From positions 124,001 through 188,000 of the forward strand of contig NZ_LBJC01000033.1 of NCBI RefSeq assembly GCF_004114535.1: a stretch of DNA of 64,000 nucleotides, read 5' to 3'. This DNA is from Bradyrhizobium nanningense (lineage in GTDB: Bacteria; Pseudomonadota; Alphaproteobacteria; Rhizobiales; Xanthobacteraceae). Both the position numbers and the translations under genes were made by a program. How positions within the stretch are numbered: position 1 is the stretch's first letter; each line of letters starts with the position of its first letter. The notes beneath the pieces are model-generated. The model was given only the letters and a program-made list of their open reading frames with translations. It had not been told where the DNA came from and did not search any database. Shown piece by piece: positions 47,052 through 59,062 of the stretch.

Positions 47052-48196
47052 TCTTCCGTATCCTGGAAGATCAGTTCGCGCAGAAGGCCCGCGAGGCCAA
47101 GGACGCCGATATCCGCTTCATGCAGCTTGCGCTGGCGCTGGGCAAGCGCGGGCAGGGACGCACCTGGCCCAATCCGGCCGTCGGTGCCGTCGTCGTCAGG
47201 GATGGCGTGATCGTCGGGCGCGGCTGGACGCAAGCAGGCGGGCGTCCGCATGCCGAGCCTGAAGCCTTGCTCCGGGCCGGCGAAGCTGCTCGCGGTGCCA
47301 CGCTCTACGTCACGTTGGAGCCCTGCTCGCATTTCGGCAAATCGCCGCCTTGTGCCGACGCGGTGATTGCCGCCGGCATCAAACGAGTGGTGGCGGCGAT
47401 CGAGGATCCCAATCCTGAGGTGGCAGGCCAGGGGCATGCGCGCCTGCGCGCCGCCGGCATCAATGTGGACGTCGGCCTGTGCGCGGCGGAGGCCGCCTTC
47501 GACCATGCCGGGCATTTCCGCCGTATCAGGGATCACCGTCCGCATGTGATCCTGAAACTCGCGGTTTCCCCCGACGGCAAGATCGGTGCGGCCGGCGGCA
47601 AGCCGGTCGCGATCACGGGGGAGGCTGTGCGCAATCGGGTGCATCTCCTGCGTGCGCAAAGCGATGCGATCCTGGTCGGCATCGGCACGGTGCTGGCCGA
47701 CGATCCGCTTCTCACCTGCCGCCTGCCGGGCATGGCGGCGCGCTCGCCGGTGCGCGTGGTGCTCGATCAGAGCCTGCGGATTCCCGGCCCGAGCAGGCTG
47801 ATAGGCTCCGCGCGCGAGACGCCGCTCTGGGTGATGGGTTCTGAGCTTGCGGAGGCCGCAGCAGCGACCCGGCTTGGTGCGACCGGCGCGCAAGTGATCC
47901 GCGTCCCGCCGGCAGGCGCCTCCGGGCTCGATTTGCCGGCCGTGCTGCATGCGCTGGCCGGAAAGGGCATCACCCGCCTGATGGTCGAGGGCGGTAGCCG
48001 GGTGGCGTCCTCGTTCGTCGCGGCCGACCTCGTCGACGAGATCTGGCTGTTCCGCGGCGTGGAAGCGGTGGGCAGAGGCGGCGTCGATGCACTCGATGCA
48101 TTGCCCCTGTCGAAAATCACGCAGTCGCAGGCCTACAAGGTTCATGCTAGCGAAACATTCGACAAGGATACTCTCACCATCTACGAGCGCGCGTAA
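47048..48196 (+). CDS. ribD: Bifunctional riboflavin deaminase/reductase RibD
   Basis: RibD deaminates and then reduces the pyrimidine intermediate of riboflavin synthesis. The 382-residue protein has a zinc deaminase domain with His68-Ala-Glu70 (PHAEPE), Cys93 and Cys102, and a C-terminal reductase with [27 protein letters not shown] and LMVEGGSRV. It overlaps nrdR (ATGA) and ribE (TAATG), so these are one translation unit. Confidence 0.96.
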   Translation: MIFRILEDQFAQKAREAKDADIRFMQLALALGKRGQGRTWPNPAVGAVVVRDGVIVGRGWTQAGGRPHAEPEALLRAGEAARGATLYVTLEPCSHFGKSPPCADAVIAAGIKRVVAAIEDPNPEVAGQGHARLRAAGINVDVGLCAAEAAFDHAGHFRRIRDHRPHVILKLAVSPDGKIGAAGGKPVAITGEAVRNRVHLLRAQSDAILVGIGTVLADDPLLTCRLPGMAARSPVRVVLDQSLRIPGPSRLIGSARETPLWVMGSELAEAAAATRLGATGAQVIRVPPAGASGLDLPAVLHALAGKGITRLMVEGGSRVASSFVAADLVDEIWLFRGVEAVGRGGVDALDALPLSKITQSQAYKVHASETFDKDTLTIYERA

Positions 48197-48819
48197 TGTT
48201 CACCGGCATTGTCACCGATATCGGCGAGGTCGTCAGCTTCACGCCTGTGGCGCAGGGGCAGTTGCACCGCCTGCGCATCGCCTGCCGCTATGATCAGACC
48301 ACCATTGCCGACGGCGCCTCGATCGCCTGCAACGGCGTCTGCCTGACGGTCGTCGCCTCCGGCGTTGCCGACGGCAGGGATTCTTCTCAAAAGACCTGGT
48401 TCGATGTCGATACCGCGGCCGAGACGCTGGCGCTGACCACCGCAAAACACTGGAAGGTCGGAACCAAGCTCAATCTCGAGCGCGCCCTCAAGATCGGCGA
48501 TGAGCTCGGCGGCCACATCGTCGCAGGCCATGCCGACGGCATCGCGACCCTCCTGAGCCGCGAGGACCTGCCTGATATGGCGCGGTTCGAGCTCTCGACC
48601 ACGCGGGAGCTGGCACGGTTCATCGCCACCAAGGGCTCGATCACGCTCGACGGCGTCTCGCTGACGGTCAATACGGTGAAGGATGTGACCTTTTCGGTGC
48701 TGATCATCCCGCACACGCTGACGGTCACGACAATCGGCGGCTGGAAGGCGGGCAGTGAGGTCAATATCGAAGTCGATCTGATGGCCCGCTATGCGGCGCG
48801 GCTGACGGAAATGAAGTGA
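48196..48819 (+). CDS. ribE: Riboflavin synthase, alpha subunit
   Basis: This enzyme dismutates two 6,7-dimethyl-8-ribityllumazine to riboflavin. The 207-residue protein has two similar beta-barrel halves: [12 protein letters not shown] with IACNGVCLTV, and the second with GSITLDGVSLTV. It follows ribD with a one-base overlap. ribH lies 177 bases downstream, across a palindromic repeat. Confidence 0.96.
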   Translation: MFTGIVTDIGEVVSFTPVAQGQLHRLRIACRYDQTTIADGASIACNGVCLTVVASGVADGRDSSQKTWFDVDTAAETLALTTAKHWKVGTKLNLERALKIGDELGGHIVAGHADGIATLLSREDLPDMARFELSTTRELARFIATKGSITLDGVSLTVNTVKDVTFSVLIIPHTLTVTTIGGWKAGSEVNIEVDLMARYAARLTEMK

Positions 48820-48830
48820 CGGCGAAGCCG

Positions 48831-48923
48831 TCATTCCGGGGCGGCTCGAAGAGCCGAACTACGGTGCGCAATTGCGCACCTGAGAATCTCGAGATTCCGG
48901 GTTCGCTTCGCGCCCCGGAATGA
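48831..48923. repeat. Palindromic intergenic repeat, family D
   Basis: Perfect 13-base outer arms tcattccggggcg (48831-48843) and cgccccggaatga (48911-48923) flank inner small inversions (ggctcgaagagcc, ggtgcgcaattgcgcacc, ctcgag). It lies inside the rib gene order between ribE and ribH. Confidence 0.92.
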
Positions 48924-48996
48924 CAGTGTCTTTGAACTTGGCTTACCAGCCTGTGGCGACTACATAACGCGCCAACCTCTAGAATGGATCTTAACG

Positions 48997-49488
48997 ATGG
49001 CAGACGCGCGGCGCGCACCCCTGAAGGACCAGACCGACATTTCCGGCGCGCGCGCGCTGATTGTCGAGGCGCGGTTCTATGACGATCTCCAGGACGCGCT
49101 TCTGGACGGCGCGGTGACCGAGCTGAAGGCAGCCGGCCTGACCCATGACGTCATCACGGTTCCTGGCGCGCTGGAGATTCCGGCCGCGGTGGCCATTGCG
49201 GTGGATGCCGCGGCGGCGAACGGCAAGCCCTATGACGCCGTGATCGCGCTCGGCTGCGTGATCCGTGGCGACACCATTCATTTCGAGATCGTCTCGCAGG
49301 AATCCTCGCGGGCGCTGATGGACCTCGCGGTTTCGCGCAAGCTGCCGCTCGGCAACGGCATCCTCACCGTCAACAATGAGGACCAAGCCTGGGCGCGGGC
49401 GCGCGCCAGCGAGCTCAACAAGGGCGGCGATGCCGCGCGCGCCGCGCTTGCGATGCTGCGCATCAAACGCCGCCTGGCGCGGGCCTGA
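48997..49488 (+). CDS. ribH: 6,7-dimethyl-8-ribityllumazine synthase
   Basis: RibH makes lumazine from the RibD product and a four-carbon phosphate, as a pentamer or icosahedral shell. The 163-residue protein has [11 protein letters not shown], the [16 protein letters not shown] loop with the catalytic His and [13 protein letters not shown]. nusB begins four bases after the stop. Confidence 0.96.
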   Translation: MADARRAPLKDQTDISGARALIVEARFYDDLQDALLDGAVTELKAAGLTHDVITVPGALEIPAAVAIAVDAAAANGKPYDAVIALGCVIRGDTIHFEIVSQESSRALMDLAVSRKLPLGNGILTVNNEDQAWARARASELNKGGDAARAALAMLRIKRRLARA

Positions 49489-49492
49489 AGCC

Positions 49493-49990
49493 ATGGCTGA
49501 CAACAGCAACAAAAAGCCGGCGGGGCTTGCGGAGAAGAAGGCGAACCGGCGCGGTGCGGCGCGGCTCGCGGCCGTGCAGGCGCTGTACCAGATGGATATC
49601 GCGGGCGCCGGCATCAACGACATCTTTGCCGAGTTCGAGAGCCATTGGCTCGGCAACGAGGTCGAGGGCGACACGTATCTACCGGCGGAAGCTGCGTTCT
49701 TCCGCGACGTCGTCTCGGGCGTCGTGCGCGACCAGAAGAAGCTGGATCCCCTGATCGACGAGGCGCTGTCGAAGGGCTGGCCCTTGAAGCGGATCGAGGC
49801 GATCCTGCGTGCGGTGCTGCGGGCGGGGGCCTACGAATTGGAGCATCGCAAGGACGTGCCGGGCCGCGTCGTCGTCTCCGAATATGTCGACGTCGCCAAC
49901 GCGTTTGTCGACCGCGAGGAGACCGGCATGGTGAACGCCGTGCTCGACCAGATCGGCCGCCAGTTTCGCGGCGACGAGTTCGGGCGGTAG
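49493..49990 (+). CDS. nusB: Transcription antitermination factor NusB
   Basis: NusB binds BoxA RNA with NusE in rRNA antitermination. The 165-residue protein has the all-helical fold with RRGAARLAAVQALYQMDIAG and the C-terminal ILRAGAYEL and VSEYVDVANAF helices. The ATG 49493 follows the ribH stop by four bases; the frame continues into ribH but only as an overlap. ribH-nusB is a standard pair. Confidence 0.96.
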   Translation: MADNSNKKPAGLAEKKANRRGAARLAAVQALYQMDIAGAGINDIFAEFESHWLGNEVEGDTYLPAEAAFFRDVVSGVVRDQKKLDPLIDEALSKGWPLKRIEAILRAVLRAGAYELEHRKDVPGRVVVSEYVDVANAFVDREETGMVNAVLDQIGRQFRGDEFGR

Positions 49991-50040
49991 TCGTGCTGAG
50001 GGGCGTCGCATTGAAGCAATACGCCAGCCCCATTCTCCAC

Positions 50041-50145
50041 TGTCATCACCCGCGAAGGCGGGTGATCCAGTACGCCGCGGCCTATCGATTGTTCGCAGCC
50101 GTCTGTGGAATACTGGATCGCCCGGTCGAGCCGGGCGATGACACC
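50041..50145. repeat. Palindromic intergenic repeat, family B, copy 2
   Basis: Outer tgtcatcacccgcgaagg and inner gatccagtacgccgcggcct correspond to the copy at 17255; the right half atactggatcgcccggtcga and gccgggcgatgacacc is almost identical in both. It lies between nusB and thiL. Confidence 0.9.
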
Positions 50146-50164
50146 TGTTTGTGGGGTTAAGCCG

Positions 50165-51163
50165 GTGGCAGACCCGAAACCCCTCTCCGCCGAAGACTCC
50201 CTCATCGCGCGCTATTTCAAGCCGCTGGCGACCGATCCCGGTGCGTTCGGGCTGGTCGACGACGCCGCGGTGCTGTCGTCGTCCGGCGACGACATCGTGG
50301 TCACCACCGACGCCGTCGTCGAGGGCGTGCACTATCTTGCCAACGATCCGCCTGACACCATCGCGCGCAAGGCGTTGCGGGTGAACCTGTCGGATCTCGC
50401 CGCCAAGGGCGCGGTGCCGGCCGGCTTCGTGCTGACGCTGGCGCTGCGCAGCAAGGAGGACGCCTGGCTGCGGCCCTTTGCGGACGCGCTCGGCGAAGAC
50501 GCAAGAGAGTTCGCTTGTCCGCTGCTCGGCGGCGACACGGTCTCGACGCCGGGTCCGCAGATGATCTCGATCACCGCCTTCGGCCGCGTGCCGAAGGGGC
50601 GGATGGTCGGCCGGACCGGCGCGAAGCCGGGCGATCGCATTCTGGTGACGGGCACGATCGGCGATGCTGCGCTCGGCCTCGACGTGCTCAAGGGCGGCGC
50701 TGCTGCGGCCGCGCTCGCGAGCAGTCCCGCCGCAAAGGACGCCCTGGTCTCGCGCTATCGCGAGCCGCAGCCGCGCAATGTGCTGGCGCGGGCCGTGCGC
50801 GATCATGCGACCGCGGCGATGGATGTCTCCGACGGGCTTGCCGGCGATCTGGCGAAGCTCTGCGCGGCGTCCGCCGTCTCGGCCAGTGTCGACGTGGCGA
50901 GCGTGCCGCTCTCGGCCGCGGCGGCAAGCCTGGTCGCCCGCAACGTCGTTGGCGTCGAGACGCTGCTTGCGGGGGGCGACGATTACGAGGTGCTGTGCAC
51001 CGTCCCGCCGGCGCAAGCCGATGCGCTGATTGCCGCGGGGCGGACGGCCGGCCTTGCCGTCACGGCGATCGGCACGATCGTGCCGGGGAAGGAGAGGCCG
51101 CGCTTCCTGGACGGACACGGCCAGGAACTGGCTTTGACGCGGCTGTCCTACAGCCACTTCTAG
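50165..51163 (+). CDS. thiL: Thiamine-monophosphate kinase
   Basis: ThiL phosphorylates thiamine monophosphate to the diphosphate cofactor. The 332-residue protein begins ADPKPLSAEDSLIARYF after a GTG at 50165; the metal-site motifs are GLVDDAAVL, VTTDAVVEGVHY, GGDTVSTPG, AAMDVSDGLAGDL and GGDDYEVL. The frame extends upstream into the repeat, without a better start. An intrinsic terminator follows. Confidence 0.95.
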   Translation: MADPKPLSAEDSLIARYFKPLATDPGAFGLVDDAAVLSSSGDDIVVTTDAVVEGVHYLANDPPDTIARKALRVNLSDLAAKGAVPAGFVLTLALRSKEDAWLRPFADALGEDAREFACPLLGGDTVSTPGPQMISITAFGRVPKGRMVGRTGAKPGDRILVTGTIGDAALGLDVLKGGAAAAALASSPAAKDALVSRYREPQPRNVLARAVRDHATAAMDVSDGLAGDLAKLCAASAVSASVDVASVPLSAAAASLVARNVVGVETLLAGGDDYEVLCTVPPAQADALIAAGRTAGLAVTAIGTIVPGKERPRFLDGHGQELALTRLSYSHF

Positions 51164-51289
51164 GAATCGCTCCAAACCGGCATGTTAGTTCTCAGCACTT
51201 GGTTCTAAATACCTGCCGAGATCGGCGTTTTCGGCCTTATCCGGCGTTGCACCCTCAATTTGATTTTGGCAAGCTCGCGGCTGACTAAG

Positions 51290-51319
51290 GCCGCCCCTTT
51301 TGGGCAAGGGGCGGCTTTG
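51290..51319 (+). terminator. Rho-independent terminator between thiL and hppA
   Basis: A perfect 10-base stem gccgcccctt / aaggggcggc with a six-base loop is followed by tttgtt. It lies 127 bases after thiL and ends about 80 bases before hppA. Confidence 0.8.
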
Positions 51320-51396
51320 TTCGAAATCAAGGCGCCGCACCGCACAACGGACAATAAGGCGCCGGGGGTACATCAAGGATCTGAGGCAAACATCAC

Positions 51397-53517
<2,121 letters not shown>

Positions 53518-53537
53518 GCGGCGCCGACGTGAAAGAC

Positions 53538-53568
53538 AAAACCCCGCGGCGTGAGCCGCGGGGTTTTT
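53538..53568 (+). terminator. Rho-independent terminator after hppA
   Basis: The stem aaaaccccgcggc / gccgcggggtttt with a gtga loop ends in a run of six T. It lies 20 bases after the hppA stop; being near symmetric it could also serve the opposite strand. Confidence 0.92.
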
Positions 53569-53595
53569 TATTTGACGGAATACGAGCTCTTACCG

Positions 53596-53682
53596 CGTCA
53601 TTGCGAGGAGCTCTTGCGACGAAGCAATCCAGGGTCTCTGCGCGGAGACGGGCTGGATTGCTTCGCTTCACTCGCAATGACG
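53596..53682. repeat. Palindromic intergenic repeat, family E
   Basis: Outer arms cgtcattgcgag and ctcgcaatgacg (12 bases, perfect) and inner arms gaagcaatccag and ctggattgcttc are both inverted. It sits between the convergent hppA and Bug-protein genes. Confidence 0.93.
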
Positions 53683-53710
53683 GAGGCGGTGGCGGGCGTT
53701 CTTGCGAACC

Positions 53711-54724
53711 CTACTGCACGTCCATCTGCAAGCCTTCCTTCTGGATGATGGCGGCGAACTTCTTCGTCTCGGCGTCCACGAAGGCGGCGAATTGCTGCGG
53801 CGTGCCGTAGTCGGCGCGGGCGCCCATGGCGGCGATCTGCTTCTTGACGTCGTCGCGCTCCAGCATCGCCTTGACCTGGAGATTGAGCGCGTTCAGCACC
53901 TCGGGCGAGACGCCCTTCGGCAGGAACACCGAGAACCACGACGAGACGTCGAAATTCGCGAGCTCCGGTGCGCTCTCGCGCATGGTCGGCAAGTTCGGCG
54001 CGAGCTCGCTGCGCTCGGTCGTGGTGACGCAGAGACCGTTGAGCGTGCCGTTCTGCACCTGGGGCAGGCTCGGGTAGAGGTTGTCGAACAGGATCTGGAT
54101 GTCGCCGGCGAGCGCGGCCTGGAGCGCGGGGCCGGCGCCGCGGAACGGGATGTGCGTCATCTTCAGGCCCGTGAGCTGCAGGAACCAGGCGCCGGTGAGG
54201 TGAGGGCTCTGGCCGACGCCGGAGGAGGCGTAGCTGAGCTTGTCCGGATTGGCCTTGAGATAGGCGATCAGCTCAGCAACCGACTTGATGCCGGTCTTCG
54301 GATGCGCCGACACGATGTTCGGGATCCGGATCATGTTGGTCACAGGCTGAAGCTGGTCCGGCTTGTAGGTGAGATTCTTGAAGATGCTGTAGGCGATCGC
54401 GTTCGGGCCCGGATTGCCGACCAGGATGGTATGGCCATCAGGCTTGGCGCGGACCACCTCGGCGGTGCCGATGGTGCCGCCGCCGCCGGAGCGGTTTTCC
54501 ACGACGGCCGACTGGCCCCATGCGGTTTGCAGATGTGCGGCCAGAAGCCGGCCCATCACGTCGGTCGAGCCGCCGGCTGCGGCTGGCACGACGAGACGGA
54601 CGTTTTCGGTCGGCTTCCAGTCGGCGAGGCTTGATCGCGGCAGGATCGCTGCGGCCGAAAGGCCGGCAGCGGCGGTGAGCACGCGACGGCGGGACAACAA
54701 GGTATTCTGAAGTTTCTTGGACAC
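53711..54724 (-). CDS. Bug-family (TctC-like) periplasmic binding protein
   Basis: The 337-residue protein is a solute-binding protein of the tripartite tricarboxylate transporter type, with a twin-arginine-like signal (SRRRVLTAAAGLSAAA, residues 11-26) and the Bug core: VRLVVPAAAGGSTDVMGRLLA, VVENRSGGGGTIGTAEV and HIPFRGAGPALQAALAGDI. The ligand is usually a small carboxylate. No membrane subunit genes are adjacent, so it may be an orphan receptor. The start is a GTG at 54724. Confidence 0.93.
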   Translation of the reverse strand: MSKKLQNTLLSRRRVLTAAAGLSAAAILPRSSLADWKPTENVRLVVPAAAGGSTDVMGRLLAAHLQTAWGQSAVVENRSGGGGTIGTAEVVRAKPDGHTILVGNPGPNAIAYSIFKNLTYKPDQLQPVTNMIRIPNIVSAHPKTGIKSVAELIAYLKANPDKLSYASSGVGQSPHLTGAWFLQLTGLKMTHIPFRGAGPALQAALAGDIQILFDNLYPSLPQVQNGTLNGLCVTTTERSELAPNLPTMRESAPELANFDVSSWFSVFLPKGVSPEVLNALNLQVKAMLERDDVKKQIAAMGARADYGTPQQFAAFVDAETKKFAAIIQKEGLQMDVQ

Positions 54725-54889
54725 GAATCCGCTCCCAGCTTCTTGCTTTGCAGGGAGCCTAGGGAACGCGGCTTGCGGCGGCAAGTCGCACGCCACGGCA
54801 AAGGCCGCGCGGAGGGCGGCACGACGCCGCAGGCGACAGCCATTTGCCTTCCGGCGGAATTGGCGTCGCTCGAAAACGCTTTTGGAGAC

Positions 54890-55375
54890 TCAGTTGAAGC
54901 TGAGCAGCTTGAACAGCGGCGCGAGGTAGCTCATCTCCTGACCCGACGTCGGCGTGGTGCGGCTGATGAAGTCGAAGATCTTGCCGTCCTGCAGGCCGTA
55001 ATTCGCCAGCCGCCGCACGCGCCGGTTCTTGTCGAAATAGATCGCGATCACGCGCTGGTCGACCACCTTCTGATTCATGAAAGCGACCATGCGCTCCGAG
55101 CGCTGCGAGATGTAATAGAACACTTCGCCATCAAGGGTGGCGACGGTGGAGGGGGTGCCCATCACGATCAGCACCTGATCCTGGCTCGCGCCGATCGGAA
55201 TCTGCTCCAGCGCGCCGGGTGGCAGGATGTAACCCTTCTGGAATTGCTCGCCGGTGCAGCCCGCAAGCGCAGCGCCGATCAGGGTGACGGCCGCGAGCAT
55301 GCGCAAGCCGCGCCAGCGTGCATGAAGGCCGCGCCGCTTACCTGCGCGCGGGCTGGTCTCAATCGTTGTGGTCAT
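54890..55375 (-). CDS. bamE: Outer membrane assembly lipoprotein BamE
   Basis: BamE is a lipoprotein of the beta-barrel assembly complex. The 161-residue protein has an N-terminal basic stretch, a hydrophobic segment and the lipobox LAGC with Cys40, then the SmpA/OmlA domain (IPIGASQDQVLIVMGTPS, VFYYISQR). ATG 55375 is chosen over upstream frames. It is divergent from the bc1 chaperone gene, with 98 bases between the starts as in other rhizobia. Confidence 0.93.
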   Translation of the reverse strand: MTTTIETSPRAGKRRGLHARWRGLRMLAAVTLIGAALAGCTGEQFQKGYILPPGALEQIPIGASQDQVLIVMGTPSTVATLDGEVFYYISQRSERMVAFMNQKVVDQRVIAIYFDKNRRVRRLANYGLQDGKIFDFISRTTPTSGQEMSYLAPLFKLLSFN

Positions 55376-55473
55376 AGCGGAACTGATTCCGTCCCCTTGC
55401 GTCGCGCGAGGCGCTGAAGTACCGGGCAGGGCGTCTGAATGCAACTCGCGCGCGCCCGCTTGCGGAAACCACA

Positions 55474-56025
55474 ATGCTTTGGCCGTTCAATCACTTCAGG
55501 AAACCCCGGCGAACCCCGAGCGGCACCATTGAAGCCATCTATGGCATGATCGTGACGCAGGCGCGAGAACCCATATTTTACCGGGACTTGGGCGTGCCTG
55601 ATACCGTTAACGGGCGTTTCGACCTGTTGCTGCTGCATCTGTGGCTGTTGCTGCGACGCCTGCGCACGGTTCAAAGCGCCACCGAGCTGTCGCAGGCGCT
55701 GTTCGACCGATTCTGCGAGGATATGGACGACAATCTGCGCGAGATGGGGGTCGGCGACCAGACCGTGCCGAAGCGGATGCGGGCCTTCGGCGAGGCCTTT
55801 TACGGCCGCGTCCAGGCCTATGATCAGGCCATGGAGGCCGGCGGTGAGGCCCTGGCAGAGGCGATCTGCAAGAATATCTTGAATGGGACCGGCCTGGACC
55901 AGGCGAAGCGGCTGGCGGCCTACGCCCGGGCCAGCGAGGCCGCTCTCGGCCAGGCCGGCGAGGCCGCGCTGCTGCGGGCCTCGTTTCGGTTTCCTCCAGC
56001 GCTCCCTGAGGATGTCACGCCATGA
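55474..56025 (+). CDS. Ubiquinol-cytochrome c chaperone (CBP3/UQCC1 family)
   Basis: The 183-residue protein matches the CBP3-type chaperone that assists assembly of the cytochrome bc1 complex: IYGMIVTQAREPIFYRDLGVPDTVNGRFDLLLLHLWLLL (first part) and RFCEDMDDNLREMGVGDQTVPKRMR. It overlaps the next gene (ATGA), so both are co-expressed. Confidence 0.92.
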   Translation: MLWPFNHFRKPRRTPSGTIEAIYGMIVTQAREPIFYRDLGVPDTVNGRFDLLLLHLWLLLRRLRTVQSATELSQALFDRFCEDMDDNLREMGVGDQTVPKRMRAFGEAFYGRVQAYDQAMEAGGEALAEAICKNILNGTGLDQAKRLAAYARASEAALGQAGEAALLRASFRFPPALPEDVTP

Positions 56026-56591
56026 GCCGACCAACGACCGGATCCGTGCCCGATCCCTGGCGGGCGCCTGTCATCGTCGCCCAGATCCCCGACACCGGCC
56101 TGCATCGCAAGCTCGAGGCCTCGGCCGCCGAGCGGAAGGCCATCGCTGAGGTCGGCGGCGTACGGGAGGTCCTGTCCGCCCGGGCCGACCTCGACGTCAT
56201 GCCCAGGAGCGGCGGCCGGGTTCAGGTGACCGGCATCGTCCGGGCCCGAATCGGCCAGACCTGCGTGGTCACGCTGGATCCGATCGAGAGTGAGATCGAG
56301 GAGGAGGTGGACCTGATGTTCGCCCCCGAGGCCGAGGCGCGGCGCCTCGCCGACCTGATCGAGGAGGGGCAGGACGATGCGGAGACGCCTGAGGTCGCAG
56401 ATCCACCGGAAGCGATCGTGGGTGGCATCATCGACCTCGGCCGGATCGCCACCGATGCCCTGTTCCTGGCGATCGATCCCTATCCGCGCAAGGAGGGGGC
56501 CGTTTTCGAGGCGGAGGTCACCGCGCCCGATCCGGAGGACCATCCCTTCGCCGCGTTGAAGGCGCTGCAGGACAACAAGAAGGGCCAGTAG
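56022..56591 (+). CDS. DUF177 (YceD-like) protein
   Basis: The 189-residue protein has the DUF177 core, with VTGIVRARIGQTCVVTLDPIE around the single Cys and the late LGRIATDALFLAIDPYPRK. YceD relatives act in 23S rRNA maturation and often precede rpmF; here plsX follows, with no rpmF between them. It overlaps the bc1 chaperone gene by four bases. Confidence 0.9.
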   Translation: MSRPTTGSVPDPWRAPVIVAQIPDTGLHRKLEASAAERKAIAEVGGVREVLSARADLDVMPRSGGRVQVTGIVRARIGQTCVVTLDPIESEIEEEVDLMFAPEAEARRLADLIEEGQDDAETPEVADPPEAIVGGIIDLGRIATDALFLAIDPYPRKEGAVFEAEVTAPDPEDHPFAALKALQDNKKGQ

Positions 56592-56748
56592 CCGGGCCGT
56601 TCCACGCCGGATCGCCTGCAAGGGCGCGCGAAGCATCTGCCGGGACGGTTTCAAAGAAGCCCTTATCTAACTGATTTCAATGTATTTCCTGCAAATTCCG
56701 GGATTCGCGGCCGGATCACCCCAAAAGCAAAAGGCTGGGGGCAAGAGG

Positions 56749-56776
56749 TTGTTTCGGGATAACAAAACGCTATTGT
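56749..56776 (+). promoter_or_regulatory. Possible promoter of plsX-fabH
   Basis: ttgttt at 56749 and tattgt at 56771 are 16 bases apart, about 115 bases before plsX in the 299-base gap after the DUF177 gene. The match to a vegetative promoter is fair only. Confidence 0.3.
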
Positions 56777-56890
56777 CGCGCCCCGGTCCGGGCGCGGCGT
56801 GGCGCCTGACCGGTCGCCATGTCCATGGCGGACCCATTCTGCGGCTCCGCTCGTTCAAGACCGCACCAGACCAGGTTTTCCAGGACTTTT

Positions 56891-57952
56891 ATGCCAAGCA
56901 AGGTTCGCATTGCGCTTGACGCCATGGGGGGCGACGCCGGCGCCGCCGTGGTCATTCCGGGCGCTGCCATCTCGCTCGGTAGGCACCGCGAGATCGAGTT
57001 CCTGCTGGTCGGGGACCGCGCCAAGATCGAGCCCGAGCTCGACCGGCACCCCCAGCTCAAGGCCGCCTCGAAGATCATCCATACCGACGTTGCCGTCAGT
57101 GGTTCGGACAAGCCGAGCCAGGCGCTGCGGCGCGGCCGCAAGACGTCCTCGATGTGGCTTGCGATCGACGCGGTGAAGAAGGGAGAGGCGGATGTCGCGG
57201 TCTCCGCCGGCAATACCGGCGCGCTGATGGCGATGTCGCGCTTCCATCTGCGCACGCTGAAGGGAATCGACCGCCCGGCGATTGCGGGGATATGGCCGAC
57301 CAGGCGCGGAGAATCCGTCGTGCTCGACCTCGGTGCCACCATCGGCGGCGACGCACACCACCTGGTGTTACTCGCCGTCATGGGCGCCGCGATGGCGAGC
57401 GTGCTGTTCGACAAGCCCCGGCCCACGCTCGGCCTGCTCAATATCGGGACCGAGGAGATCAAGGGGCACGAGGAGATCCGCGAGGCCGGCGAAATCCTGC
57501 GCGCCAGGAACCTGCCGGAGCTCGACTATCTCGGCTTCGTCGAGGGCGACGGCATCGGCAAGGGGGTGGCGGACGTCATTGTGACCGAAGGCTACAGCGG
57601 CAACATTGCGCTGAAAGCCGCCGAGGGAACCGCCAGGCAGATGGCGGAATTGCTCCGCAACGAGATGAAACGGAGCTGGTTGTCCAAGCTCGGCTATCTC
57701 TTTGCCCGCAGCGCCTTCCAGGCCCTGCGCGACAAGATGGACCCGAACAAGTCCAATGGCGGCGTGTTCCTGGGATTGAACGGGATCGTGGTCAAGAGCC
57801 ATGGCGGAATCAGTGCCGAAGGCTTTGCCTATGCAATCGATGTTGGCTATGAGATGGCTCACTACGATCTCCTGAACAAGATCAATCAGATGCTCAACCG
57901 CGAGGGTGGTGCACTCAATTCGGTGCAGGCCGCGCAGGAGGCTGTTTCGTGA
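56891..57952 (+). CDS. plsX: Phosphate acyltransferase PlsX
   Basis: PlsX makes acyl-phosphate from acyl-ACP at the start of phospholipid synthesis. The 353-residue protein begins [19 protein letters not shown], the family signature, and has SAGNTGALM and [14 protein letters not shown]. The frame opens at 56819 but ATG 56891 is the family start. The stop overlaps the fabH start (GTGA). Confidence 0.96.
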   Translation: MPSKVRIALDAMGGDAGAAVVIPGAAISLGRHREIEFLLVGDRAKIEPELDRHPQLKAASKIIHTDVAVSGSDKPSQALRRGRKTSSMWLAIDAVKKGEADVAVSAGNTGALMAMSRFHLRTLKGIDRPAIAGIWPTRRGESVVLDLGATIGGDAHHLVLLAVMGAAMASVLFDKPRPTLGLLNIGTEEIKGHEEIREAGEILRARNLPELDYLGFVEGDGIGKGVADVIVTEGYSGNIALKAAEGTARQMAELLRNEMKRSWLSKLGYLFARSAFQALRDKMDPNKSNGGVFLGLNGIVVKSHGGISAEGFAYAIDVGYEMAHYDLLNKINQMLNREGGALNSVQAAQEAVS

Positions 57953-58929
57953 CTCAAATTCGTTCGGTCGTGCTCGGCTGCGGCTCCTATCTGCCGGAGC
58001 AGGTGGTGACCAACGCCCAATTGGCGGCGCGCATCGATACCTCCGACGAGTGGATCGTGCAGCGCACCGGCATTCGCGAGCGGCACATCGCGGCCGAGGG
58101 CGAGTTCACCTCGCATCTGGCGATCAGAGCAGCCCAGGCCGCGCTCACTGACGCCGGCATGGATGCGCAGTCGATCGACCTCATCGTGCTGGCGACCTCG
58201 ACGCCGGACAACACCTTTCCCGCGACCGCCGTCGCCGTGCAGAACGCGCTCGGCATCAACCACGGCGCGGCCTTCGACCTGCAGGCGGTCTGTTCGGGCT
58301 TCGTGTTCGCGCTCGCCACTGCCGACAATTTCCTGCGCACCGGCGCCTTCAAGCGCGCGCTGGTGATCGGCGCCGAGACCTTCTCGCGCATCCTCGACTG
58401 GAACGACCGCGGCACCTGCGTGCTGTTCGGCGACGGAGCCGGCGCGGTCGTGCTCGAGGCGCAGGAGCAGCCGGGCAAGGCCGCCACCGACCGCGGCGTC
58501 GTGACCACGCATTTGCGCTCCGACGGCCGCCACAAGGCAAAATTGTTCGTCGACGGAGGGCCGTCCTCGACCCAGACCGTCGGCCATCTGCGTATGGAGG
58601 GCCGCGAGGTCTTCAAGCATGCGGTCGGCATGATCACCGACGTCATCGTCGATGCCTTCCAGGCCACCGGGCTCAATGCCGACAGCATCGACTGGTTCGT
58701 GCCGCACCAGGCCAACAAGCGAATCATCGACGCTTCCGCCCACAAGCTCCATATCGCCCCCGAAAAGGTGGTGCTGACGGTGGACCGTCACGGCAACACC
58801 TCGGCGGCCTCGATCCCGCTGGCGCTGTCGGTGGCCCGCAAGGACGGCCGCATCAAGAAGGGCGACCTCGTTCTGCTGGAAGCGATGGGCGGGGGCTTCA
58901 CCTGGGGCTCCGCGCTGGTGCGCTGGTAG
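57949..58929 (+). CDS. fabH: Beta-ketoacyl-ACP synthase III
   Basis: FabH starts fatty acid synthesis by condensing acetyl-CoA with malonyl-ACP. The 326-residue thiolase-fold protein has the Cys115-His-Asn triad: [17 protein letters not shown] and RHGNTSAAS. The start is a GTG overlapping the plsX stop. ihfA lies 133 bases downstream. Confidence 0.97.
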   Translation: MTQIRSVVLGCGSYLPEQVVTNAQLAARIDTSDEWIVQRTGIRERHIAAEGEFTSHLAIRAAQAALTDAGMDAQSIDLIVLATSTPDNTFPATAVAVQNALGINHGAAFDLQAVCSGFVFALATADNFLRTGAFKRALVIGAETFSRILDWNDRGTCVLFGDGAGAVVLEAQEQPGKAATDRGVVTTHLRSDGRHKAKLFVDGGPSSTQTVGHLRMEGREVFKHAVGMITDVIVDAFQATGLNADSIDWFVPHQANKRIIDASAHKLHIAPEKVVLTVDRHGNTSAASIPLALSVARKDGRIKKGDLVLLEAMGGGFTWGSALVRW

Positions 58930-59062
58930 AGCCACACTCGATAAAATTTAGCCGGAATCCGCCGCGATATCGATGCGCCTGCATTGATGAGCGCTGTTGA
59001 CCGGCGTATCGTAACCTCATAATTTCAGACAACAATTGTTCGCCGTGATGTGGGGCAGGGCG

